64,000 nucleotides of DNA, taken from contig JAGPYM010000045.1 of the NCBI GenBank assembly GCA_020736575.1, forward strand, positions 124,001-188,000, read 5' to 3'. Within the stretch, counting starts at the first letter, position 1, and every line of letters starts with the position of its first letter. The notes below the pieces were generated by a model. The model saw only the letters and a list, made by a program, of their open reading frames with translations, was not told the origin of the DNA and ran no database searches. Both the position numbers and the translations under genes were made by a program. This stretch comes from Thelonectria olida (lineage: Eukaryota > Ascomycota > Sordariomycetes > Hypocreales > Nectriaceae). This document shows, one piece after another, positions 55,201 through 64,000 of this stretch.

Positions 55201-56984
55201 AAGAGCCCTGTGGTGGTAGTGATGGGAACCGGAAGCGGCAAGAGCCTTTGTTTCATGCTCCCTGCCGCCAGCTGCCCCGGTGGACTGACGGTGGTTATCG
55301 TACCGCTAGTCTCTCTATTGGGAGATATGGTGGATCGATGTCAAAAGCTCAACATACCTTGCGCCCAGTGGAGGAGCGACCGGACCCCAGGAGATGTGTC
55401 GATTGTTTTCGTCACACCAGAGTCAGCCATGACCAAGAGGTTCCAGGACTTTCTTGAGTCGCGAAGGATTGTGGCCAAGCTTGACCGCGTCGTCATCGAC
55501 GAGTGCCACACAATTCTTGAGGGGGCTCCATTATTTCGACCGAAACTACGAGAGCTGGGTACTCTAGCACTAGTGGGCGTGCAGATGGTCTATCTTACGG
55601 CAACACTCCCGCCAACACAGGAGGATACCTTCTTCAGCGCAGTTAACACGCGACGTGAGGACGTTACCATGATTCGGTCCAAGACGACACGTCCCAATGT
55701 AGCCTACAGCGTCAGGTCTTTCGTCGCGTCCACCGCCGAAGAAGCTACTGCTCGGGTCGTCGAAGAGACCAAGGAGGTGATTGACCAAAAGCTCGAGGAA
55801 TACCCATGGCCGGCGAAGATTATTGTGTATTGCCAGCGGGTCGAGGCAACGGAAGACCTGGCAGAGAAGCTCGGATGCGATGCCTACCATCGTGAAGTTG
55901 ATACACGGGATGGCAAAGCAGAGAGACTCCGGTTCTGGATGGGCGGCACCAAGCGTGATCAGTACGGCGACGGAAGGGTGATCGTGGCTACCAACGCGCT
56001 CGGCCTCGGCATTGATGTGCCTGATGTTCGTGTGGTAATCCATGTGGAGATGCCAAGGACCATGGCAGACTATTCGCAACAGAGTGGGCGTGCCGGGCGA
56101 GACGGGCAACCAAGCGAGGCCATGATCATCCGCCTCAGTGCCTACGGGTCCGGCTCGAGAAGGCGACGACCTCTCGTTGCCGAAGAAGCAGCTGCAGAGG
56201 ATTACATTAGCGGCCACGATGCCGGCGGGTGGTTCTAGACTCCGTCATGGATGGACGGAAGGACCGCAGCACCTGCGAGGAAGGAGAGGAGCCATGTGAT
56301 GTTTGTCTGAGCCAGCCGGAGGGCAGCAATGATGAGAGTGAGGTTGGCATTTTAGAGGATCAGGAGGAAGCTGACATACGATGGCGGGAATTGGAGGTGG
56401 GGGCTGCTCGGGGCCGAGTCGTCGAGCTTGCTGTTCAACAGCACCAAGAGTTCCAGGACTATCGGCAGAGGCTTGAGGAACAAGCTCTCAATGGGTGTGT
56501 GTTTTGCTTCTTGGAGAGTATCGAGGACCGAGCACACCCCGGCACCAAATGTGAGAGAGCTCCAGGAATGGGAGACGAGGTGGCGAGAGCGTATCAGCTT
56601 GCGCTATGGATGGAGCGATTTATAGGGGGAAATCGAGTAGCCGAAAAGTTCAGCTGTTGTTTGGGATGCTTTGTGCCGCAGGAACTATGTAATGCGTGGG
56701 AAGAACATGCAGAAGGGGGCTGGGAAAAAAAGGCAAATGGCAAGTGCCAGTATGATGGACGGATGGTTTCTGTTATTGCTTGGGTTTGGGCTCAGCTGCC
56801 AGAAGAGTGCATGCAGTTGTACAGGCGATTGGGGTTTACAGACCAAGAAGAATGGACGAACAAAGAAAGGCAAGAACAGGTATGCAGATGGATGGGAAAG
56901 AGCATACAATGGGCGGATGTCCAGGCGTTACGATTATGTCTAGTGTTTTCTCATATAGCTGCACCACCAGAGGAAAGTAAATAA
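52205..56984 (+). pseudogene. OrsD-type zinc finger / integrase-like / RecQ helicase gene, broken (telomere-linked-helicase-like)
   Basis: The N-terminus has two C2H2-type fingers: ACRECQTGVI ... SHLRVAPH and FRCTVETPESTCAFV ... REHLCLAH, as in OrsD/DUF3505 proteins. A long helical middle part follows. It contains GGQAARSLELLTLRHRN and TISSWRHLSIAFTRHYF, which resemble the two Arg boxes of tyrosine recombinases. The RecQ core has MGTGSGKSLCF, VIDECHTIL, YLTATLPP, ATNALGLGIDV and QQSGRAGRDGQ, then a Cys end (CEEGEEPCDVC). Damage: one base missing near 53665, TAG stops at 53899-53901 and 53911-53913 (Gln expected twice), and one base missing near 56219-56223, where HD-CRRVVLD is expected. Helicases like this lie next to telomeres in many fungi. 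Confidence 0.82.
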
Positions 56985-57474
56985 CTGCAAATCTAGATCT
57001 AAAAGAGGGTTTAGGGTTGGTAAGTAAGGAGTTTTATAGGTAAATAGGCCCACATTTTTATATCTCCTTATATAACTTTAGAAAAGGATACTAATAGTAA
57101 GTAAGGGTGGGAAGGTTTGGAAATTACCTAATAGAGTAAATAGGTAGGGTGTGGCTGAGCACAAGCGGAGGTTCCTAAAACGCGCAAGCCGTCACAAATA
57201 ATACTAATATAATTACATAGTTATAGCTTTATAAAATTTCCTAAATTGCGCAAGCTGTAAGATTGTTTTAGAAAGTATAATTTATTAAAATACTAAAAGG
57301 GACTATATTTTGAAGATAATATATATAATAAGTATTAAAAGTAGTACTTATAAAGAAATATATTTAGTAGTTATAGCTAAAAGGATTTTATTTATTTCTA
57401 TTTAAATATTCTATAGTAAAGACTATAGCAGCGCCGCGCACCAGTTGTTAAAATACCGCCTAAGGCTCCTATTC
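56985..57474. other. AT-rich spacer with direct repeat
   Basis: No gene seen. Includes the right copy of the direct repeat at 57121-57186. Confidence 0.5.
57121..57186 (+). repeat. Direct repeat copy c (right of helicase gene)
   Basis: AATTACCTAATAGAGTAA, then GGCTGAGCACAAGCGGAGG and TTCCTAAAACGCGCA. It combines the sequences of copies a and b. Confidence 0.65.
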
Positions 57475-58177
57475 CTACTGCCACTCCCACTGCTGAGTTG
57501 TATAGTTATAATGCTTATATCTCTGGTATTGGTCGTCCCATTCCCACTCGGAGTAAGCCGAGGAAGATGTCCAATCACTTTCTGCCACCGTAGTAGATGT
57601 TGATCCTGCTGACGTATATGCCGTCGAAGTCGCCCCCGCGCTTGCTGTACTTGTTGCCATTGTTGATCCTGCCAAGTCCCAGTCTCCTGTACATAGGCTC
57701 GTGTCAACACCGTAGCTCTTACCCGCCTTGGCGAATACACATTCTCCCTTCACGGATATATTATCATATTTCGTCCACCCCTCCCCATGCCCCTCGAGGT
57801 AGATATGGCATCTTCTTTTTCCCGGACCTCCGCTTGACTCAACAGTAATATGATCCTGGTCGGCGACTCCCAACCCAGACCTACTATCCGTACTGAACTC
57901 ATGTGGTCCGGCCCTAAGTAAATATATATAAGAATCATTTAGTGTTAGGTATGGGTAAGGGTATAGATATCTACCTTATCATAACCTGGGTGTTCTGTAG
58001 TCGGTATGCCAGAAGGTAGCTAAAGTGCTCACTTAGCGCTTTGAGTGTCTCGAGTGGTACTTGAAGAATTCCGGCATCATCGGCAAGCTTCCCGATTGCA
58101 GCGTTTTGCCATCGAACTCGAATACCATTAATATCACCGTCATAGACGCCAGGCGATAGACAGTATGGGTATGACAT
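57475..58177 (-). CDS. Two-exon protein of unknown function, Ser/Thr-rich with aromatic C-terminus
   Basis: Exon 1 (58177-57975) and exon 2 (57913-57475) give 213 aa; the 61-nt intron has GTAGAT donor and TTAG acceptor and the join reads MIR-AGPHEFSTDSRSG. Part 1 (GDINGIRVRWQNAAIGKL ... LSEHFSYLLAYRLQ) is compact. Part 2 has paired Cys (RRCHIYLEG, KGECVFAKA, DTSLCTGDW). Then a Ser/Thr/Ala repeat region and an end rich in Trp and Tyr (SEWEWDDQYQRYKHYN, TTQQWEWQ). No signal peptide is visible at this Met; an upstream exon is possible. I do not recognise the family. Confidence 0.5.
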
Positions 58178-58789
58178 GACGGTAGTTAATCCAGATAGAA
58201 GTATTGCATATAATAGTATAATAGTCTGATATAATATGGTCTCTTTCTGAAGGAAAAGTAATAAAGGTATGATAGAGAGGTAGGGCTTCTAGTGTAATGT
58301 AGACGAAGGCTGTGTGTTGGAGTAGGGTTTTCAAGAGCAGTATGTCTAGATCCCCTAGATGGTTGGCCTCTACTTTATATCGACGAGGAGCGATACGAGC
58401 TGCCCCAGTCCAAGCATCGCCCGCTCTCTCCTCATTTCCATGGGACAGCATCAGCTGAAAGCGCCAGCGCTCCATTCCCAGAAACCTAGCCGCTCGGCTA
58501 AGCGAGCGCTACGTAGGATTTGGCAACACGTATAGAGCGCCCCTTGTTCTGAGACAATAATAGAATCAGCCCCCCGATGTATATGTTGGCGGTTACGTGA
58601 GTCCACACTGCCACACACGTGCCCACACCCTCTCGCGTGGGGCAGGCAGGCCAACAGCCCTTAACTGACCTGACCTGGACCGCGACCATACCTGCGACCA
58701 CAAGGGGACAGGCTTCCAGGGACTGGCCTGCCTTACCTAATAAAAATTACAGGCTAGCTTTATAAGACTAATAAAAATTAAATACTATA
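58178..58789. other. Intergenic, no gene called
   Basis: A 111-aa minus-strand frame overlaps the start of the previous gene and could hold an upstream exon; there is no firm support. Confidence 0.4.
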
Positions 58790-59223
58790 ACGTATGTGAT
58801 AGGCATGCGCCGCATCCAAGTATGCGCCGCACTCTGATTTTCACCTTAAATCGCGATTTTAAAAAAGTTCTTAAAAATTCAAATTAAGCTAAAATTAGCT
58901 ATAACCTTAAAACTAAATTTATAGAGTATATAATAATAAGTTTACATTTTCTTAAATTATTAGGAAATTTTTATAAAAAGTTATTTAGAAAAATCTTATT
59001 CGCACTGTTCTTTTTCTTATTTCTATTTTTAAAACGTTAAATAAATTAATTAAAAAGTTAAGAAAAATGTTGTCTTATGACTTTTTTAGTTAAATATATT
59101 AAATTAACTTTATAGAAATTTGGGGCTATATAGCCCGTTTTAGAAAATTGAAAATTTACACTTTTAGCTGTACAGTATAAGTGCGGCGCAGACTTGGATG
59201 CGGCGCATGCTTATCATATACGT
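58790..59223. mobile_element. pogo-type MITE, family 2 (434 bp)
   Basis: Ends ACGTATGTGATAGGCATG and CATGCTTATCATATACGT, flanked by TA (58788-58789, 59224-59225). Subterminal units are GCATGCGCCGCATCCAAG, two per end, where family 1 has AAACAAGCGAGTGTCTC. Just inside, TTTAGCTGTACAGTATAAGTG is the reverse complement of the same internal segment as in family 1. Confidence 0.85.
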
Positions 59224-59569
59224 TATTATATACTTATATAAAGCTATACTTAAATAATAATCTAATTACTAATCCATTTTAAAATATATTTTATTTTATA
59301 ATTATTAAAATTAAATTTTATTCCTTTTTTTTTTTAAAAAAAAACCCAAAAAAAAAAAAAATTTAATTCTAAAAATAAGGCAGGCCGAGCGGCAATTATT
59401 TTTCCGGATTCCACTACTAAATATAATATGGGCATTTTCTTCACTACTCCTTAGCATTTACATTTCTACCTCCTCCCCATCTTTTTTCTAGACCTCTTGC
59501 TATCGGTCTCTTTATATCCTTATTCTTACTTCCCGCACTCAATCAACTCAAGCGCTACTCTGGACTATT
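59224..59569. promoter_or_regulatory. AT-rich upstream region of the kinase gene
   Basis: Contains long T and A runs (about 59325-59362) and a CT-rich stretch before the ATG at 59570. No gene is seen. Confidence 0.4.
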
Positions 59570-60858
59570 ATGACTATGGCTACTGGAGATACTGGCCTGA
59601 GCGATGTTACTACCTGCGCTTCTACCTGGGGCGACTTCGTAGACTCGGATGATGAGGCTGAAGTCGAAGATGCGTCCGAACCGACGAGCCGATATGAGCA
59701 GGGAATCTACTATCCTGTCTGCATCGGGGAAGTGCTTGCAGACAGGTATCGCATTGAACATAAGCTGGGCCACGGTGGTTTCTCAACTGTCTGGATGGTG
59801 CATGACATGCTCAACGATAAGGACGTTGCCCTTAAAATCATGACAGCCGAAGATTCCGGTGAGCGAGAGCACGCCATGCAGAAAGAAATCATCAGTGCCG
59901 TGCAAGATACTTCCCACCTCTTGACATACCAGGAGACATTTCTGCTGCCCGGCGCCGCCTACAGACACCACAGAGTCCTCACCTTTCCCCTGCAGGGCCC
60001 CAACCTGCAAACGTACGCCCGGTCAACACCTACTGCTGCCCGGAGGTCAGCTGCTAAACAACTGCTGCAAGCTATCAAGGCGCTACACGATGGCGGATTT
60101 GTACATCGAGGTGCGTTGCGTCTGGTTAGATCGTGCCATGAAACTCTCTCTCCCGTGGAAGCTGACGATGTACTGCAGATCTCAATAGCGCCAACGTGAT
60201 GTATGGTCTTTCTCCTTTCAAGAGCGGCAGCACTATAACCGAAAAGTACCAATATCTCGGGCGTCCCCGGAAAATGCCCTTGCCCGTATCCCGACCGATC
60301 TGGAAAGACGGTCAGCTCGTTATGCCGATGACCCCCCACGACAGCCTCGTAGAGGAGACTATAACTCTTGGCGACTTTGGTCTGACCATCCGGTCCGGCA
60401 CTTCAGTGGAGTGTAAGGTGCAGTCGCCTGCTATCTACTGCGCCCCAGAGCGTGTCCACAATATTGACCCGAGCTTCGCCTCTGACATGTGGAGCTATAT
60501 GTGTATCTTTGCCGAGCTTTACCTGGGCTTTCCCCTCTTTTGTGGTGCAGCACACTCGTCAGTGGTCGACCTTATGGTCAGAACGTTGGGGCCTCTTCCT
60601 TCATCCTGGAAGGGCTCTTATGAGGGTGGCGGGAAACACGACAAGTCGTGGTATGATCGGAGCAGAGGGCCGGAACTCAGGCTAGCCTTGGAAGCGAAGG
60701 TCACCTATACACGGGACGACATTGGCCCTGCCGAGCAACAGCTCGTGCTCTCTATACTGCAGAGGGGCTTATCGTACTCGCCCGAGCACCGCTTGAGTGC
60801 AGGGCAGCTTCTGGAAGATGCGTCCTTTAAGGAGCTAATGGGAATATATGGTCTTTAG
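59570..60858 (+). CDS. SRPK-like serine/threonine protein kinase
   Basis: Exon 1 (59570-60110) and exon 2 (60179-60858) give 406 aa. The N-terminus is acidic (SDDEAEVEDASE), then YYPVCIGEVLADRYRIEHKL, the typical SRPK/LAMMER-like start. Kinase motifs: glycine loop GHGGFSTVW, ATP-binding Lys in ALKIM, catalytic loop VHRDLNSANV rebuilt over the intron, DFG in TLGDFGLTI, APE in CAPERV, and DMWSYMCI. All catalytic residues are present. It lacks the long spacer that divides the kinase lobes of true SR-protein kinases, so it belongs to the short fungal SRPK-like group, which is expanded in accessory regions. Substrates are unknown. Confidence 0.87.
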
Positions 60859-62721
60859 GACTGTATGGCGGCTATCGGATAATGACGCGCAGCACGAAGA
60901 TGGGTAATCAAGAGGCAACAAAATAGGTTTTCGATATACACTATATAAACGCTATACTTTCCCTTCTGTCATCTACCACTATGCGTTCAGGCCCGTCATA
61001 TAAGTACTAGAGCGATTTTATAATCACGCAACCCTTTCCAGCGCAGGAAGCCCGTGAAGTAGTCTTGAGGTCTGAGGGTAAGCATACAGCCAGAATGCCC
61101 CAGCACGCGAGAAGCCAGAAGTGAGCTTGAATTCTGCCTAAGAGCGGTGGGGGGGCCTGGTCAGAGCTGAGCGACTTCGCCTTGCATGCCTTGCACTGTT
61201 GGTTATCATTCGGATGTTGGATGTTAGCTCGGCAGACCCGAGGCAGGTTGCTGTTCTCACGCATTCGTAGGTAGGCATTAGGCCAATAAGGGTGCTCTTC
61301 CGAAGACCGGACCCACCGCGCATTCGAACCAACAACCTTCAGCAACCGCCCGGCTAGCCCTATCAACCTCGTCTAGGCGGACAGGCAGGTCAGGGTAAAA
61401 GTGAGTACAGAACTAACAACCAAAAAGGGGGCACCCGCTAAAAAAAAAACAAAAAAAAAAAGAACCAACAGAGTTTCAAGACAGTCACGGCCAACAAAGA
61501 CTAAAAGCCAATACAATGCTATGCTTCTGTGGATAAGATGTTCAATGACCCCGCTTCCGGACGTTGGAAGACATACCTGGTGGCTTGTTAGCCCTGCCTC
61601 TCTACTATTCACCCTGGCCTACCCGGCCGCATTACCGCAGCGTCAGGTGGATGCCATCCAATTGGACGGTTCTTCCGTATACCGGTCCACCACATCGAAC
61701 GAGCCAACGGCGTTGGGCAACCGCCTGGTTAGCCCATGAGCAAGGCTTAGGTCGGAGTGCTGGGGTGAACTTGACATCGAGCCAACGACACGACGAAGTT
61801 ACCCCTTTCCAGCCAGCGTCAATTCGCAGGGGGCTAAACGTTTCAAGTAGATGGAGCTTGAAGACGGAGTATGAGCTAGAGAGAAGCCGGAGCATGAGCT
61901 AGAGAGAAGCTGGAGCATGGTGGACATAAGCCTAAGCGCTCAAAAGAGCCCATCTCGTGATAGGTTGATATTAATATAGGATGCAAACACACACTTCCGG
62001 TCGCACCAACCTAAAGAGATCTGGGTGAGGCGGCGACATAATCGCGCGGCTATATGTGGTTGTAACGATGTTAAGCGCTCTCAATCAGAAGACACTCCGT
62101 TATCTCTGGCACCATACATGATGGAGCGAGCTAGCTTGTGTGATCGGGTCAACCCAAGTCCAAGCTTGGTTATTTTTAGACTCAAGGCAAGTGCGCAATC
62201 ATCATATTATCTTTAGGATAAAACCAAGTTAGAGCCAACAGCTCGAAATGATCTAGACATCTACGTATTAGCTAACGCAAATGGAAAGTTCCTAATAGAA
62301 CCCCAATTGTTAAGCGCTTGTATTCTTAATATAGTAGCACATCTGCGCCTATTATCTAATAATATAACAGCAAGCGCCCTTAGCCAGCAAGCCCTCAGGC
62401 TATTCGAATCATGGTTTAACTATAGCCTGTAGGGAAAGGCCAGGCTCAGCGTCTAGTTGTTTCAAAGCGGGTAGGCATAAATGATGTCATTATCTAAAGT
62501 GCCTGAGAGACTTAGTATTTATATGGATAAGGGGTTCCTATTATTTTAATAATAAAATATTATACTCCCTGGTCTTTTATTTTATTTACTATAAGAATAT
62601 TCCAAGCTTTTTATCTATTTATAAGTAGTATTAATATTCTTATTTTATTTAATAATTACTTTACTACTTACTACTTTATTTCTTTACACGGTCTACTATT
62701 ATTCAGCATATAATAGCCAAA
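60859..62721. other. Gene-poor interval
   Basis: Nearly 1.9 kb without a supported gene; the last 500 bases are AT-rich. A 23-bp unit containing TGAGCTAGAGAGAAGC is duplicated in tandem at about 61869-61917. Two minus-strand frames (61007-61366, 61373-61612) lack domains. Confidence 0.45.
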
Positions 62722-63849
62722 ATGCGTAAGTTTATATACCCAGGAGCTAGAGAAGGTTAACTAATATAAGTATAATAGAATTTAGGATTATTGAACTCCT
62801 AGTAGTCTCTGTCTTCCCAGTTGCAAGCTTGGGGTTTTATAGTAAGCTTCTTTTTTGCTTGGAGAACCCAACCTTATACAACCTCAAGTGAAACTAATAA
62901 GTAGTAGCATTATCCTTAACTGGATGTGTGTCTAATAGTCCCGGGTTACCCAATGTCTTCCTTGTGGCTATGAACAGCTCTAGTGTGGCAGAGCTTCGAG
63001 TTGGGTATTTTGGTAATGCCCTCACTGCTCCTATAAGACGGTTAGCATGAGAATGACATATTGCTAACCGCTGCTGTATGATCTAATGCTGATAGTCTCT
63101 ATACAGGTGTGTGCTTGCATCGAAATGGAAGTCAGACCTGCGTTGCTACTCCCTATTCGGTTTCTCCTCAGTCGCTAAAATCAACCCTCTCTGTTCGCCT
63201 GAGCCAGAATGATATAAACTCTGAGCTTTCCACTGCCATATTTTCGACTGCGCTGCAGCTACAGAGGAGTATCTGTTTCTGCTTACAGACGTTTGCTGGG
63301 GTATTATTTATATCTAGCCTTTTGCTATTCCTTACTAGGATCTATATCCATATGAGTAAATGGAAAAGGCAACAGTGGCGGCTTATTGAGCAGAAGTGGC
63401 CAGAGAAGGTGCTTATAAGTTCAGTGGCCATCTCCCTTATTAATGCAGCTTCTATTACACAAACTGGAAACGCTCTTCAATTCGCCACCGGCAAACTGGG
63501 CAACACTTCGCTTAGTATTAGAGCTGGATATACGCTGCAAGTCCTCGAGTGGCTCGGATTTGCATTCTCTGCGACTTTCTACGCGGTCGTAACTAAACGG
63601 TCTACCAGGCAGAGTGGCAATGGCCTATCTAGTAGTGAGAAGCTCGATAGCTTCCCACCGGCGCCGCCACCACGACCACCACCCCCGGGGGGCAAGGTCC
63701 CCCGCCTCCGCCTCCGCCTCCGCCTCCGCCTCCACCTCCAGCTCCACCTCGACGGTAATCATATAGAGTTAGAGTTACCATATAGCTATTATAATTATAT
63801 TATATTTCTAGTTTGTTTAGTGAAAAAAATAATAAAGAAAATAGATTAA
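62722..63849 (+). CDS. Fig1-domain membrane protein (Ca2+ influx / cell-fusion type)
   Basis: Exons 62722-62725 (ATG plus one base), 62803-62841, 62908-63012 and 63107-63849. The joins give MLVSVFPVASLGFYTLSLTG, then CVSNSPGLPNVFLVAMNSSS, then AELRVGYFG-VCLHRNGSQTC. The G-C ... GLPN ... VGYFGVC pattern is the Fig1 extracellular signature. Three further hydrophobic helices follow (TFAGVLFISSLLLFLTRIYI, VAISLINAASITQTGNALQF, LEWLGFAFSATFYAVV), giving four TM segments with the N-terminal one. Fig1 proteins aid Ca2+ uptake and membrane fusion in mating and hyphal growth. After PPAPPPRPPPPGG the frame reads RLRLRLRL into AT-rich sequence. A one-base change there would instead give a poly-Pro tail with a stop at 63756-63758, so the true C-terminus is doubtful. 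Confidence 0.78.
63702..63735 (+). repeat. (CCGCCT)n microsatellite
   Basis: About five tandem CCGCCT hexamers inside the last exon of the Fig1-domain gene, preceded by a CCCCCGGGGGG run. Confidence 0.8.
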
Positions 63850-64000
63850 CTAGATATTTAATACAAGGCCATCCTTTGTTGCATAGAACCCAGATCCAGC
63901 CCCTTATGTCACGGCCCATGACAGCCAGCAGTCACGTGTCAAACTGCCCTCTCAAATTTCTAAACCAATTACAATAAGGACGTCTGGGAACACTCTGGAT
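63850..64000. other. Window end, no gene seen
   Basis: Short downstream flank. Confidence 0.4.

Noticed and set aside
55570..56217. 215-aa minus-strand frame
   Set aside because: Antisense shadow of the RecQ helicase core.
61007..61612. Two minus-strand frames of 119 and 79 aa
   Set aside because: No domain or splice support; the second reads a poly-A tract as Phe/Val.
1..64000. Search for tRNA and rRNA genes
   Set aside because: No cloverleaf with a matching T-arm and anticodon and no rRNA segment was recognised by eye; a covariance-model scan would be decisive.

Overview
The window is nuclear DNA of a filamentous ascomycete, most likely a Fusarium-type genome. The evidence is short introns of about 46-95 nt with GTRNGT donors and CTAAC/CTAAT branch points, fungal-specific families (Zn2Cys6 regulator, Fig1-domain protein, 2EXR fragment, OrsD-type/RecQ helicase), and many TA-flanked pogo/Fot elements with their short derivatives. 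Core genes sit among large blocks of transposons and decayed sequence, as expected of a subtelomeric or accessory-type region. The species assignment is inference.

Layout. 0.7-2.6 kb: CorA-like metal transporter. 2.7-3.3 kb: small zinc-knuckle-like gene. 4.0-4.6 kb: three solo LTRs. 5.0-5.9 kb: OSCP subunit of mitochondrial ATP synthase. 6.4-9.1 kb: Tad-like LINE relic split by a MITE, abutting a 2EXR gene fragment. 10.1-11.4 kb: mitochondrial carrier. 13.4-14.3 kb: unknown 291-aa protein, possibly gasdermin-like. 14.7-15.4 kb: RGS-domain protein. 15.7-20.3 kb: a dense cluster of a dead pogo element, a second pogo/Tigger element and a MITE. 20.3-22.1 kb: gene and Tc1/mariner relics. 23.0-24.0 kb: BTB protein. 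25.7-27.4 kb: membrane-anchored alpha/beta hydrolase. 28.1-30.4 kb: Zn2Cys6 regulator with a perfect-TIR pogo element (30.7-33.6 kb) just upstream. 33.8-35.0 kb: amidohydrolase-like protein with a degenerate metal site. 35.8-36.7 kb: bZIP factor. 39.1-42.2 kb: copia fragment and hAT transposase.

The most unusual stretch is 42.3-57.2 kb. It holds an intact AT-hook protein of about 1,385 aa, a diverged and frameshifted paralogue of it that keeps one intron at the same codon position, and a broken OrsD-type zinc-finger / integrase-like / RecQ-helicase gene. Imperfect direct repeats flank the helicase gene. The arrangement resembles subtelomeric telomere-linked helicase regions, but the two large paralogues match no family I can name. 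To the right are a small gene of unknown function (57.5-58.2 kb), a third MITE type, an SRPK-like protein kinase (59.6-60.9 kb) and a Fig1-domain membrane protein (62.7-63.8 kb).

The genes do not form one pathway. The housekeeping genes are independent, and the rest are transposons, relics and fast-evolving fungal families. Several otherwise good genes differ from an open frame by a single base in a homopolymer, so assembly error must be weighed against real decay. All splice models were built by eye from frame, donor, acceptor and branch-point signals.
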